Assembly: GCA_950295325.1 (NCBI GenBank)
Contig: OX485808.1
Span: 33,999,180 to 34,063,179, forward strand
Source of the DNA: Polytrichum commune
Lineage: Eukaryota; Streptophyta; Polytrichopsida; Polytrichales; Polytrichaceae
Reading direction: 5' to 3'
DNA length: 64,000 nucleotides
The notes under the pieces were generated by a model. It was given only the letters and a program-made list of their open reading frames with translations, ran no database searches and had not been told where the DNA came from. A program made the position numbers and the translations under genes. Below are positions 24,313 through 36,544 of this stretch, one piece after another (position 1 is the stretch's first letter; every line of letters begins with the position of its first letter).

Positions 24313-27300
24313 ATATACCAATTAATAATAAACTTAATTTCGTTTAAAATCCAACATTTCGCATAATAAACCCTCTAGAAAATACTCAATTAATGAATGT
24401 GTATACCAACCTTAAGGCAAAGTGAACTCCCTGGTCATAATTGAATTTTCATGCTCAAATACACAACATGGTTGCCCTTGGATGCACATACATACTCATA
24501 TTGATGTCAATGTCGGATTCTCATATATAACTATATTTATGTTTTACCCTTAACATAAGACAATGCAAAACATGTAGTCCTAATATATATATACATGGTT
24601 GTAAGACTTGGTGAATAGGTCATACATCAAGCCCCATCGGACCTCTAAATACATGATCAATCGAAGCATCACATAACTCAAACTCATATTTTCTTGAGTA
24701 AGAATTCCATGCATATGAGGGTGAGGGGCAAATAATGACATGACATGCATGTTTAGAGTTTAGAGTTTTGAGCTTTAGTAGAGTTATTCTTTAAGTCTTG
24801 CAAAACTCATGATTTGGTAAAGAGTTTTGACCCACTTTTGACATTTTTATAATATTTGAGAAGTGCTCAAGGGGTGTTGGAGCCCTCAAGTCTAGTGAAA
24901 TGGAGGGGAGATGTTTGACTGGGGTCAAAAGACAACTATGTATATAAAAACAAATTTCATGGCACCTAAAATGTTGTTGTCGAACGTTTCACGAGGAGGT
25001 TACTAATATAAAAGCACATATTGGGCAAAGTCAAATGCCTCCCCTTCGCTTCATTAAACTGAAGGTTCCAACACCACTTGAACACTCCTTAAAACATCAA
25101 GAAGTGTGAAAAATGGAGTGAAATTCTCTAAGAAGTGTATAATTTTGAGAAACTCTAACAATAACTTTATAACCAACAAATATCTCGAAGTTAACAAAAT
25201 AAAATGTTCGATAAGTGTTTGGATTAATCATCAAAAGGTGTTCCCTCAATCAAAAATTTTCTTCTAGCTTACCTACACCAACAATTAACCTTAGCCCTAA
25301 AGGTCTTGAAGGATACTTGTGAATGTAAGACATTGGGGTTGTACATCCAAAGGTGCATCCCTTAAAATAAATCGGCTAGAGTATTCTTTATTGAAACTTG
25401 TTATGGTTGATTTATGACTCGTACAAGTCTTTAGCAAATATTCCCATTACTAGATTCCAAGGCCCCTCCAAGTGTTTTATTGACAAGTTGGATAAAAAAA
25501 AATTAGGGCACCCTTAGACATGGCAACTAGTGGCTTTTCGGCCACGATGTTATCGTCTTTGGCATCCACCACTTTGAATACTTATCATCATGAAGGTGCC
25601 AAAGACCATCAAATTGGTAAGAATATTTGTATATGTGCAACATAGAGAAATGCCAAGAAGTTTTGTAGTTGGTCACATGGGTTTTGTCCATGACTATCCA
25701 TTTGGTTCACCATACTTGATTGGCTTCTTCTCACATCATTGTAGTCTTTGGCCATAACACATGGCTTTTGGCTTTTGGTCATTGGCACTTGACAAAATGT
25801 AATTCATAATGAATCTTGGTTTAGGGTCTATGTAAACTCATCCATCGTGGATGAAGGGGCTCATTTGTAAACAACTTTCATTCATTTTAAAGGCCTTCTT
25901 GTTCCAACTGAATCCCACTAGATTAATTCAATATTTTTTATGCCAATTTTGGAGTCAAATAATCTAAAAGATCCATCTTATGCTAAGAATGATTTGTTAT
26001 GTTTTCACCTTCCTGATAAATGACTTTGTGTATACACCGTAAATTTATACTTGTCGATGGTTGCCCCTTTCCACCTGGACATATGATGTGTCATTGTGAC
26101 TCCACATCATTCAAAAACCCCTTATGAACTTTGTCCTTAATGGATTAGAAAATAGAGTGACAACGGACATTGTACCACTATGACAAACCCTTCCAAAAGG
26201 ATAGAATGGATGGAATAGAAAGGCCATCCCTCCCCAACTCTTACCATCAAATTCATTGAGTTCACATATTGCAACTGTTGTTTCTATGTTACAATCACCA
26301 CCCACAAACTTGACAAACACTATCTTGCCATCACCCGTCTCCATTAGATCCCCCCTCATCGCACCACAATTGTTGTTGCTTTTAAATCCTTTTTTAATCC
26401 AATATAATGCACTTAAAAACCTCAAATGCAACATACTTAGGGTTGCTTGACATCATGTCCCACTTCCTAAAGCCCATTTTGTTATATTACCAGGGTTGGT
26501 GGAGAGTAGATTCTTCTTGTTTTTGGTTCACACTAAATATTGATTTGAAGTCCCAATATCCCATATAGTGGAAAAATATGATGCCAAAACTTGAGACTTG
26601 CCCTTGGAGTTGGTTTGACAAAAATAGTGGACCCAACTCCAAGGGTAAGCCTGAACTTAAGTCTCGATAAAATTTGATATTAGAATAATTAAGTGCTCAA
26701 TCCTTAATTGATGAAACATCTCAAAATGGGTTCCCATCTTCAAATGAATAGATATTTCTCCAAATAGGTAGTTTTCAACATTTTTTCCATGTGTAACTTT
26801 TTATACTTTCCATCACTTCAGTAGCTTGATCACATAAAATCACAAATGGTTATTTTGAATGCCTCGTGAAGTGTTTGCATTTAGCAACATGTTTTTGACA
26901 AACCCACCACTTGAAGAACATGTTATGCAACTTTCAACTAGCCTATGGTATGTATGATTTTCAGCCATTCATATGAAGTTTGCCCTCAAAACAATGAAAA
27001 TTGTGTTATGATGAATTTTCTTGAAGTAGTTACTTCTTAATGGAACACGGGATCAAAAAATAACCATTTATGACCATATAAATGTGATTTTACTTTTCTG
27101 ACACTTTATAACATATTTCAGAATGTGCAATACCCTCCTACCTTTAAAGATTCGATGTTGCTTGACTCATCCTCACATGCATTTAAACTATACCTTTATT
27201 TGAACCCAAAAGTTAAAAGTGAACCCAGAAGAACGTGTTCACTTCCCACAACCATGGACAAAAAATATTAAATAGGAGGGAATTATAACAACTCGAGTAG

Positions 27301-28353
27301 TTGAGTGCACTAGATAAAGCTTGGGACCTTGCCTTCTACATTGTGACACCTTAAGGACATGTTTATACGAAAGCCATTAAGGGCATGGCTCTTGAGAATT
27401 CTTGAATTCTCATTGGTTGAGAGTGTCATGGGCCCCTGCTTTAGGTTTACATGATGAGGTTATGGACAACAACTCATTACATTTTCGATGGATGAAAAAT
27501 CTAGAAAGAATCCTACACGACACGTATGGCTAATGTTGGCTAGGATTGCATGGGATTTTTTTGGGACGGCTCTATAAGATAGGCTGGGAGGAATGTGCGG
27601 CATGCCACAGGGACAACTCGTGACATGCTATTTACTAAATACATATTTAAATATTATTCATGTTCTATTTAGAGGATGTGATTGTTGGAGCTATTGCAGA
27701 AGGTTGTTTTGTGTGTAATTGTTGTGTATTAATTTTTTTTGAATGTACAATAAATCTCTATTATGCAGTAAACAAAGATGATTTTCTAATTTACACTATG
27801 TAAATTAGATTTCAATGCTCAAAACTTGTTGAATGAACATATACAAACACCAGTACATAAACAAAATTATGAACACTTTATTTTGTTCTCTCCTCCATGA
27901 TGCAATCCCACGTCTAATTAAAATGATGTGAGGTCTTTTTTAGGATCCCATTTGTGACCCCGAGAAGACTTTGGGCTATAGTCCATGGACTTCTCTACAA
28001 TCTCATCCAAAAAACGGGGTATTGTGGTCATTTAAGAGCCATGGCATGAGACCTTTAGTTTAAACATGCCCCAAGTCCCACGAAGAGCATTCTTCCTCCA
28101 ACGTGTATTCATTTACAATGCCCGCGAACTTGGGCTTTCACATCGAAGTGGGACTCGGGATGTAGTGTAAAACGACCCGTTAACAATGCAAACCTAAGAA
28201 AAACCACTCATGCCCGTATTCTCACGGTCCTAAAAGTATGGTGCCCATGAATCTTGCATGGTTCGTCCAGGCATAACCATGGCACATATCTTGGTCCGCT
28301 ACAAACAACAAGAGGCCAATAACCCACCCATACATACTGGCGTGGGTCACCAG
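24313..28353. other. Gene-free interval left of the CACTA element
   Basis: No gene was recognised. A possible old TIR element spans about 27356-28074: GGACATGTTTATAC and GGCATGGCTCTTGAG near the left face inverse-like GGGCATGTTTAAAC and GCCATGGCTCTTAA near the right. Its target duplication is unclear. Confidence 0.45.
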
Positions 28354-28356
28354 TGA

Positions 28357-28368
28357 CACTAGAAGAAT
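28357..28368 (+). repeat. Left TIR of the CACTA element
   Basis: CACTAGAAGAAT, preceded by the TGA target duplication. Confidence 0.95.
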
Positions 28369-29926
28369 TTCCTCTATCAATGACTATGCTTATGACTATA
28401 ATTCGAGTCGTATAGGACCAGAATGACTATACCTATTTTAGTTATTATGGACGACTTGTAACGGACACATAGTCGTTCCGGACATGACGAGGATTCCACG
28501 TCGACTTCATCCAAATATGACCACCGTGAGATGTCATTGCCATGTGGCTCCGACGTGGTTGTCATCGCTGACTAGGCGGCCATGTCACTATGCTACGTGG
28601 CAATGGATTTATGACGTGGCGTCCACATCATAAAGTATGCTTGGGTTATGTGGACAATTTAGGAGTGCCAGGTCACTAATAGAGTGGTCTTAGGTGCTAC
28701 TTGTCATCATCTCATTTGTTGGCGTGGTTTGCCGGACCAATTAGGTTATGCCACGTGTCGACATTGAAGTCGTTCTGTAGTCAAATGTTGAAGATTGATG
28801 GCCACGTGACTTACAAGCGACATCCATTCTGTTTAATACGTGTGCAACATGTTGTGCAAAAGGGGACACGTGTTGATGTGATGGTCTGACACGTGTATTT
28901 TGGTATGTCTATTGTGCCATGTAGGCAACATTTTAAGTCATTTGTGAGTCATTTTATTGGGTTTGTACATGTGACATGTCGACCCATAATTCGACAACTA
29001 CACTGCCAATGTCGACAGACTCACTGAGAAAATGACTATAATTGTGTGTTGATAGTCATTCTTTAGTCGACTATGTTGTGCGGCAGATGACACATGTAAA
29101 CGATGTGTGCTGATGTGGCTATTCAATGACTTGTTACATACATAATTATGACTACGAATTATCTCATGCAGGAGTTTATATATGGTATAATATAGTTGCC
29201 AGGCAAACCGACTACATCATTCACCAATCAATACAAACTTAACCCACATTACTGCAACCCTTGCAAACTCCATGCACTATGGAAGGGAAAATTGTGTTCA
29301 TACATACAACCAATATCATATGAGTCATCAAAATGCATTTAGGTGTTCAGGTCTAGGGTCGAATAATCCTTTAAGTTGAATACCCAATCCCTACCTGTTC
29401 CAATTGTATGGTCGTGTAGGTTTGCCCTACACCCCACTCATGTGTATAATACCTATATACTCTGCCTATATGCCTTTAAGCTTTCATATGCTTCTGGCTC
29501 CATAACACACTACCACCTACCACATCTCTTATCAAAAATTGATCCCCTCCTGCATGTGGATGCATGAGAGGTGCATCACCTATTAGAGCATGTGTAACGT
29601 CCACCTTGTAGAAAAATTGGGGTATTGCTTTAAAATGAAATTTACCTACCCCCCCAAACACCACTTATCTTGCCTGATGCGACTATCGTGCGCGGATTCT
29701 TGAAATCCATCAACTGCACAACCTGTCCAAAGTAGAACTGCCCCAACCCAACATCCACAACATACACTAGGCACATTTATCACTCACATATAGTAGACAC
29801 ATTGCATTACCACCCATTGCTTACATATCTACCAACTTACACATCATTCATCAAAACAAATGACAAACAACACATTCTATGGAATCAGTTTGGAGTCATA
29901 ATCTTACTCTTTGCACTGAAGGCCCT
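28369..29926. promoter_or_regulatory. Left subterminal region with ACGT/G-box cluster
   Basis: This non-coding subterminal stretch has many TGACTA/TGACTC/GAGTCAT words, for example near 28380-28425 and 28940-29090. Between about 28500 and 28900 it holds many ACGT cores (GACGTGG, TACGTGG and four CACGTG hexamers near 28753, 28803, 28865 and 28891). The first motif class probably binds the TNPA-like protein. The second is the core of plant G-box/ABRE elements. Their function here is inferred. Confidence 0.6.
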
Positions 29927-30210
29927 TCAATGACTGGAATCTCCACTGCTTTCACTTTCCTTGTTCGAAGTTCGATCCCCGGACTTATCTGCACACAAAC
30001 CCATATTCTACATTTAGTCAAGCTCAATCTAACATAGGTGAGGGGACATTCCCCAATGTGAACTAGTAGCTCACAAGTCCCCTCACCTGACAACTTAGGG
30101 TGTCCTGACATGTTTGAGTTTGGATGTTTCAAAGTTGAACTTCGGGTCGTCCTTCCAACCGCATGTAAAGTTGTAACATCTGTAACTCCAATTTCTGTAG
30201 GTGGTAACAA

Positions 30211-30777
30211 ACCTCGAAACTGTTGAACATCAGGACTACTAGCTAGGCTCTCTAGAAGAGGCCACAAATTCTGTCTCAAACAATTCTTATCATCTGCAAG
30301 TCTTTTCATGTTTTCCACATAGAATGTGGGCGGGATGATGATGTTAGCGATTGGATTGCAGTCCACCAAGGCTCCAATGTGGTCAATGATCATCGTATTG
30401 CTCTCATTCCATAACGGCCAAGTACTCCATACTTTGGACAAGGGTTTTTTCCATTTTGACTTTCCACTGTTATGAGAGACGTCCATGCATTCCTTTGCTG
30501 ACCAGCAAAACAATGGCTTATGGCTATCCATCCCCTCGAACCTCCGCATCATCTCAACCACTACGTCTTCCATGTTCCCTAAACTTTTGATACTCCAAAA
30601 CACAACTCTAAATTTCTTAAAGCACCTGTCTAGGAATTCAGTCAACCAAGGTCTGAACACAAACCTACGTGTCAAAGACTTCCTAGTAATACGGATGTTG
30701 GAGTTAGGATTTGATTCTGACAATAGACTGCAATCTACAAGGGTGCCATGGATATTAAAAATCAAAAGTTTGGTTGC
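30211..30777 (-). other. FCP1/NIF-type HAD phosphatase-like domain inside the CACTA accessory gene
   Basis: The translation reads TKLLIFNIHGTLVD, later RRFVFRPWLTEFLDRCFKKF, VVFWSIKSLGNMEDVV, KPLFCWSAKEC, NESNTMIIDHIGALVDCNP and ANIIIPPTFY. This is the motif order of plant proteins with the FCP1 homology (NLI-interacting factor) domain: a D-L-N/D-G-T motif, FRP..EFL, WS, K..LFCW, and N.LL.DD.P. The nucleophile position reads asparagine (F-N-I-H-G; codon AAT at 30754-30756) and the second acidic pair reads D-H instead of D-D, so this copy is probably catalytically dead. It lies in the same reading direction as the TNPA-like exons and is spliced to a short final exon. I infer capture of a host domain. 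Confidence 0.75.
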
Positions 30778-32837
30778 AGAGTTTGTACCAATCATCCCGA
30801 GGTCGGTGCTCACCTGGTCATGTGGATGAGCTTCTTGACAGGCACTAGTTTCTACATTTGTAGGAGACTTCTGCTTATTTTTTCTCTTAGTTTTAGGCCT
30901 GACCCTTTTTAGAGGTGACAATGGGGGAGCCAGGTTAGCATCATTGGAAAGAGGTCTATCAACTCCACTCCCTGACCCACCACTATTGCCCTCACCATTC
31001 TCTGCCCCTACAACATGATCGACCATCTGCTAAGGCTTCTACCTTACTCTCATCTTTTCCACCCTCTACACAAGATTTCTCACTACCATCCCCATTCCCA
31101 GGTGCTTTAGGAGTGTTATCTCCCATGGGTGCCACTACATTGCCCCCTCCTAAACTCCCATCCTCTGTAGCTCCACCTTGCGGATTCCCATCTACCTGCA
31201 TTACAGACTTCCCTTCAGCTTGGCCACATCTGAGGCATCTTTAATTGGGTTCACCTTCAAGCGTTTCGGGTGGGGGGGGGGGTCACCTGCACTACCTGCC
31301 ACTGAATTCAACATACGATCCAAACTTGGCATTTGTGAATTAGTATTTTGGGCTGTGGGTGACTGAGGCTCACATACGGTCACAGGGTTACCTATCTTCT
31401 CCATCATAATGGAGAACATTGTAGAAAGGTTCTTTAGGACCAGCTAGTTCTTTTCTGAATTGTGCAATACTTCAGACAATTGTTGTCTAAATTCATTATG
31501 TGTACTCTCTATTGCAAACATCCGTGCTGATATCCTTCCTGAAACCCCTTGCTGTTTAAACACAGCCACAAACAAGTCGTTAGGGTTTAGCATACCAAAT
31601 AGTTCCTACAATGACTCAAAGACTGCGTAACTATGACTCACAATTGACTACCAAATGACTAAACTACATAATTCCACCAAAATATAGAACACCAATGACT
31701 GCATGAATATGACTGGCAACCCATGACATAACTGCCAAAAAACTCCTGAAATGACTCCAAAATGACTGCAATATTGAAAAATACTTACAGATGTACATGC
31801 CCCGATCTGCTCGGACTCTTGGAAATCCTATGCGATTTCGGTAATCCCTGGGCTCCTTTGCCTTTTTTTCCGCTGCCACAGCAAGGGAGATAAGTCAAAA
31901 TTATATGGGTGAGTAAATATAACTATATGCACCTTCACAAATTGAATTAGAAATTTATATACGTACCAATAGAGCCTCTTTTCCAGCCTTTCCAGCCCTT
32001 CCAACATTTGATTGGTTCTTCACTTGTTGCCTTGCCTTCGCCATCACCTGCGATTTCTGCTTTGTCTCGGGTTTTGCCCAATATTCACATAAGCGTGCCC
32101 ATTGATCAGGTTCGATGAAAAGAGGGTATTGTTTTTTCCCCGACATGAACCAACCTTTCATTTTAGACCGCTCTGTTTTCATTTGTCTTTTTACAGCATT
32201 TTTGAAGCCCACATTGGATAGGGGGTGGTCCAAATACTCAAATTCATTATCTAGTGCGGCTCTAAGCTTCTCTACAGGGGCAGGATTCTGCATCTTCCAC
32301 GTTAGGCAACTCACATCCAATATCCTAGGTACCAAGCTGCGGAGCGCCTCATCAAATGCATTTTTACCTTCACAACCTCCATCTATGCCACCGCTGGCTT
32401 TCACTCTCAAGGCATGAGGTTTTTGCCCTCCCGAACGCCTCAAATTACAACTTGTCTTGACCTCTTTCCTGGCAGCTCTCTTTGCTGCTCTTGCTTCACT
32501 CTCTGGCCTTACTTGCGGAGCGACCTTAGTGCCTTCTTCTGCAGCTGGTGGCGGTGGAATCCATTGGTTTGGATACGATTGACCCATCATCCATGGCATG
32601 TGTTGTCTCATCATCCATGGGTTTTGTTGGCCCATTCCTGTAGCGGGTGGTTGCATGGATGGGCCCATTGCTCTAGGTGGTTGCGGGAGCTGCTGGCCCA
32701 TCATTCCCGGTTGCATCCACGGAGGATATGGCCATTGCCATTGAGGTTGTGTGGTTGTGGTTGCGGGGTTGTGTCCTTGCTGTGCACACACCTAACCCCC
32801 ATCACACAACAGGGTCATTTTAAAGGATGTTGTAAAA

Positions 32838-32955
32838 TTTACTGGAACTGAATAAAGAAAAACTGGAAGATGTCAACTTCTAACCAGTTGGATTTAGAAT
32901 CACTAGGATCCTGACCTCTGCTATGCCCAAAAACAATACGGGCACCGGTTATAAA
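32838..32955 (-). repeat. Family A repeat (partial) in an intron of the CACTA accessory gene
   Basis: GGAAGATGTCAACTTCTAACC, AGTTGGATTTAGAATCACTAG, ATCCTGACC and GCCCAAAAAC match the family A order. The copy is truncated on its left. It lies upstream of the exon ending at 32779, in the intron. Confidence 0.65.
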
Positions 32956-34921
32956 TGTCATATACTGAGGTCAAGCTGGACCCCTAGCCATGTCAGCCTC
33001 ATTATTTAGTTGCTCACTTCTCAGGAAATCAATTACACCTCTGGACCATAGATAAGGGACTTAGTACTAATGGTCTAACTCAGACAACACATAGTGATGC
33101 AAGTCCAAAACCACAAACAATTGATGCTCTCCTGAGTCCGAAGGCCTTAAATTCAAAACATTTAATCTAAGGTGGAATAAGCCATAAGTGGCATAGATTT
33201 GACAAAAGTAATAATAGATTACACTCACCCTTGAGAACGTGAGAGGTTTTGGTGCTAGACTTGTGGAATCATGGCTCAAACCACATTACATTCAAGGTTC
33301 ACCCACACGGCATCAACATGTGTCATACATGAACTCAATATCCAAGTAAGAACAACTCAAACTTACAATTTTTTCTGGTGTCTTCGATATTTGTTTTGCT
33401 CGCTTCCTTTTTGTGGCAGTGGATCCAGCCAAATCCACCATGGCTTCATGCACTGACTCAAGGTCCTCATCGCTATCTGCAATAGGAAACCATTTAGCAA
33501 CAATCAACTAGAAGACACATACTAGAAGGGTGAAACACATCACTTAGATAGATGCTTATCCCTCAAACCAATTCTGAAATGGGTTTACTACAATCTACAT
33601 AATTCCTGCAACCCTGCAAACCTCCATGGAACAATTAAAGACGATTCCCCATCCAGTCGATTGTGGAGTTAGTAGTGCCCAAAGATCTTACCAGACATTA
33701 TCCTTGTTGTACACTAGTTTCTCACAAGCACCTTACTCCCTCTATAATTTGTAATCAATCTTTGAATATGATAATGGCAGCCTGATTGTAATGTGGCCAA
33801 CTTTATGCAAGGACCAGCAAGTTCATAATTCGAACATGGGAATTCTTAAAAAAACCTTGACTTAGCCTCAACTCACATTGAAAACCCTACATCATACCCA
33901 AACCACAAACCTTTTCTTTCACAAGGCTGCCCCTACACACCACCCACAATATCAAGGACCAGCAAGTTCATAATTCACACATCCACACTTCAAAATACCT
34001 TGACTTAGCCTCAACTCAACCCTAAAACCCTATCACACATACAAAAGCACCCAAAACCTCACACCACCTACATCATACCCAAACCCCAAACCCATAAGCA
34101 ATTCTTTCACAAGGCTGCCCCTACACACCACACACACAGAAATTGATTAGCAAACACATGCACACAAAGTATATCCTGATTTGCCTTGACTCACATTGGA
34201 CAACCCTATCTCTCCAACCTAAACACCCAACTATATTACACCACTTAGAACTAAACCCAAACCCTAAACACCCTAAAACTCCCCACAAACCCTACACCAC
34301 CACCCTCTCACATTATCTCAAATACCCAACACCCAAAACTCTACTACCACCACAAGGCTGCCCACCTTTGGCAACCCTCCCTACAAGGACCAGCAAGATC
34401 AAGAAATTGAATACACCCAACAAACAAAACTAAGCTTACACCACAAGTCTGCCCATGTGATACTCTCAAACATGAACTAAACTCCACACAAACCCTACAC
34501 CTCCACCCTCTCACATAAACTCTCACACCCAAAACCCAGTACTACCACCCTCTCACACAAGCACTAAACCCTAAGCATTCCTACCTCAAGTCTTACCAGA
34601 ACCTCACCTTTGGCAACCCTCTCTACAAGGACCAGCAAGATCAAGAAATTGAATACACCCAACAAACAAAACTAAGCTTAACCCCAACTCCCAACTACAA
34701 AACTTACCTGGTATGTATTCTCCCTCGGTTTTGGTTTCGTCTGTCTCCTCTGATGCTACCATTTCGATGGCGGCAGTCACATGAGAGCCCCCAAGCACAC
34801 ACCTCCGCGCGCTCCGCCGACTTGGAAAGGCGGGATTAGGGTCAGAAGCTGGCCGTTGTCTGTGGAGTGCCTTTGCACTACAGATGTCGCGCGCGCCTGC
34901 ACCATGCACGGCGTCCTTCAA

Positions 34922-36544
34922 GGTATGTTTTCTAAACCCTCTCTACATGGCTAACAATTTGTAAACCCTCACACACTACGGATGGATCCACTGCCGCACT
35001 CGCGGAGGCCAGAAAATGGTAGGGATAGAAGAGGCAAGGGTTTGGGTTGCACCCGAAGTTGAAGGAGAGAGACGAAATCTCCTCCGTCCATCTCTAATCT
35101 CGATGGACGTCACTTGCCAACGTGGCAAGCCACGTCACCATAGAAAAGTATGCCCTTTACCAACATGCACACGTGGCCTCTATAAACGACTACAATATGT
35201 CTTGGAGGCCATTTTTCGTTCCACGCAGCCTAACAAATGACTGAATTATAGTCATATGTAGGTATAACCCTTTACGACTAATTTACAACTATGCACTTTA
35301 TCGCAGTTGGCGGAAAATTCGCGAGGCTCTCAAAATCGCCGAAAACCTCTTTGAATGAACAGATAAACCCGATAGTGCACATACCACTTTGCCTTAGCTC
35401 AGCTCTCAATCAACAGAGAAGACTATAGTAGGATTTGAAAATAGGATTTGAAATGCAGTTAGAGATGTATGTAGAGAAAGCCAAATCCCACAGCAAAGAA
35501 AAACCCTAACATATCAGTGCTTCACTGGATAGATACCATTACTCTCGCGCTCTCAGAAATTGCGTGAAAACATGGGAGCATACATGCTCCTGAACATCTT
35601 CATACTTGCAGCCCTTGCCAGTCAACAATAACTACTTGTGGGGAGAAGAGTTTAGGGAATATCTCACAAAGTTATCGCAGCTTCCTGCATTGGCTTGAAC
35701 ATTTCCCTCAATTCTGCAACGCGTTTGTCGCGAGCTGTCTCGTACGATCCCTTACTTTGGAAATCTCCAGCATCTTCTGCACAGGTATGTAATCTCTCAC
35801 TTGGGTTTAATTTGTTCGTGACAGGTGTTTTTAATGGTGACCCAACAGAGTCGCCACTGTGATCAAACATGGCACCAACACCTGCACCTTCAAAAATAAC
35901 TCTTCTCCCCAGCAATCCGCAAAGCTAACACTCAATCAAAAACTTTGCACATCGTACACTAAACACTACAATTGTATGTTCAATTTTGACAGTTGATTGA
36001 AGCAACAAAATAGAGATGAGTATGTCACTATGCGAGTTGTTCTACTTTGCAGTGCTTATAATCTAGAGAGTGTTCCTGGTCGTATGAATTGGGGCATAAG
36101 TTTTTGGGCTTCTATGTTGCCTCTTTAGGGTTTGGAGACAACTAGGTGACCAAAACCCTAGCACTGTCCCTTGTCACTAAGAAATGACTATGTTCTTGTC
36201 CACGTGGTGTTAACTATGACTCAAATTCGACTATAGTTTTTAATATAAATGATTATTTTCCATTTAAATTATTACTGCTAATAGAGGGATGAGAAAATAC
36301 TTTAATTGAAACGACTAAATTATGACTATGAGTTAAAGGAGAACTTTACCATATCAATTTCAAACAACACATCGTAGAATTTTTTGGAACACTCTGTTTT
36401 GTTATATAGATCCAATTGTACCTCCTTTATGTAGCTAGTTATAGGGCTCACAACTCATTTGGTCAAGATTCAATCCGTTAGTAGTCTCTGCCACAATTTG
36501 TAATAATGAAGCATGTTTGGAATAATATATCTGTTTGCAGTAAG
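34922..36544. promoter_or_regulatory. Divergent promoter region of the CACTA genes
   Basis: This interval separates the 5' ends of the minus-strand accessory gene and the plus-strand transposase gene. At 35106-35138 are GACGTCAC, CTTGCCAACGTGGCAAG (a 17-bp near-perfect palindrome, 35113-35129) and CCACGTCACC, and CACACGTGGC follows near 35170. A splice-acceptor-like TGTTTGCAG ends at 36540, just before the transposase ATG. An unassigned open frame lies at 35664-35915 on the minus strand. Confidence 0.5.
35664..35915 (-). other. Unassigned ORF in the CACTA element (83 codons)
   Basis: The open frame gives MLGRRVIFEGAGVGAMFDHS, then SPLKTPVTNKLNPSE, then RDKRVAELREMFKPMQEAA. I do not recognise it. 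It lies upstream of the accessory gene in the same orientation. It could be an upstream exon of that gene, a captured host fragment, or chance. The ending RVAELREMFKPMQEA looks like a helical segment. Confidence 0.35.

Larger units (their letters stand above)
29927..34921 (-). pseudogene. CACTA accessory gene: TNPA-like protein with C-terminal FCP1/NIF-like domain
   Basis: Exons by eye on the minus strand: about 34921-34708, 33476-33367, 32779 to about 31961, 31872-31789, 31547-30088 and 29988-29927; the third splice junction is uncertain. The predicted protein starts acidic (ETDETKTEGEYIPDSDEDLE), then basic KRKRAK, then a proline/glutamine/methionine/tryptophan-rich stretch (PPWMQPGMMGQQ), then a Transposase_24-like segment ending FIEPDQWARLCEYWAKPETKQKS, an interrupted segment RMFAIESTHNEFRQQLSEVL, a KR-rich linker, and an FCP1-like domain (30211-30777). 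It ends with a serine-rich tail. Breaks: TAG at 31444-31446 and frameshifts near 31201 and 31026. In intact relatives the product would be the DNA-binding accessory transposition protein acting in the nucleus. Confidence 0.75.

Noticed and set aside
27356-28074. Firm call of a TIR element left of the CACTA element
   Set aside because: The arms share GGCATGTTTA- and CATGGCTCTT-like words but are too diverged and lack a target duplication; kept only as a remark.
29896-31026. Stand-alone host gene for an FCP1-like phosphatase
   Set aside because: It lies inside intact CACTA ends, is in line with TNPA-like exons, ends in a transposon-internal short exon, and has a changed catalytic site.
32115-32851. 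Plus-strand open frames of 100 and 145 codons
   Set aside because: They are the reverse complement of the Transposase_24-like exon; the leucine/serine/tryptophan-rich composition is what an antisense frame of that exon gives.
33195-33285. Possible extra exon of the CACTA accessory gene (SSTKTSHVLK)
   Set aside because: It has splice-like borders but would leave the reading frame in the wrong phase for the exon starting at 32779; skipping it keeps the frame.
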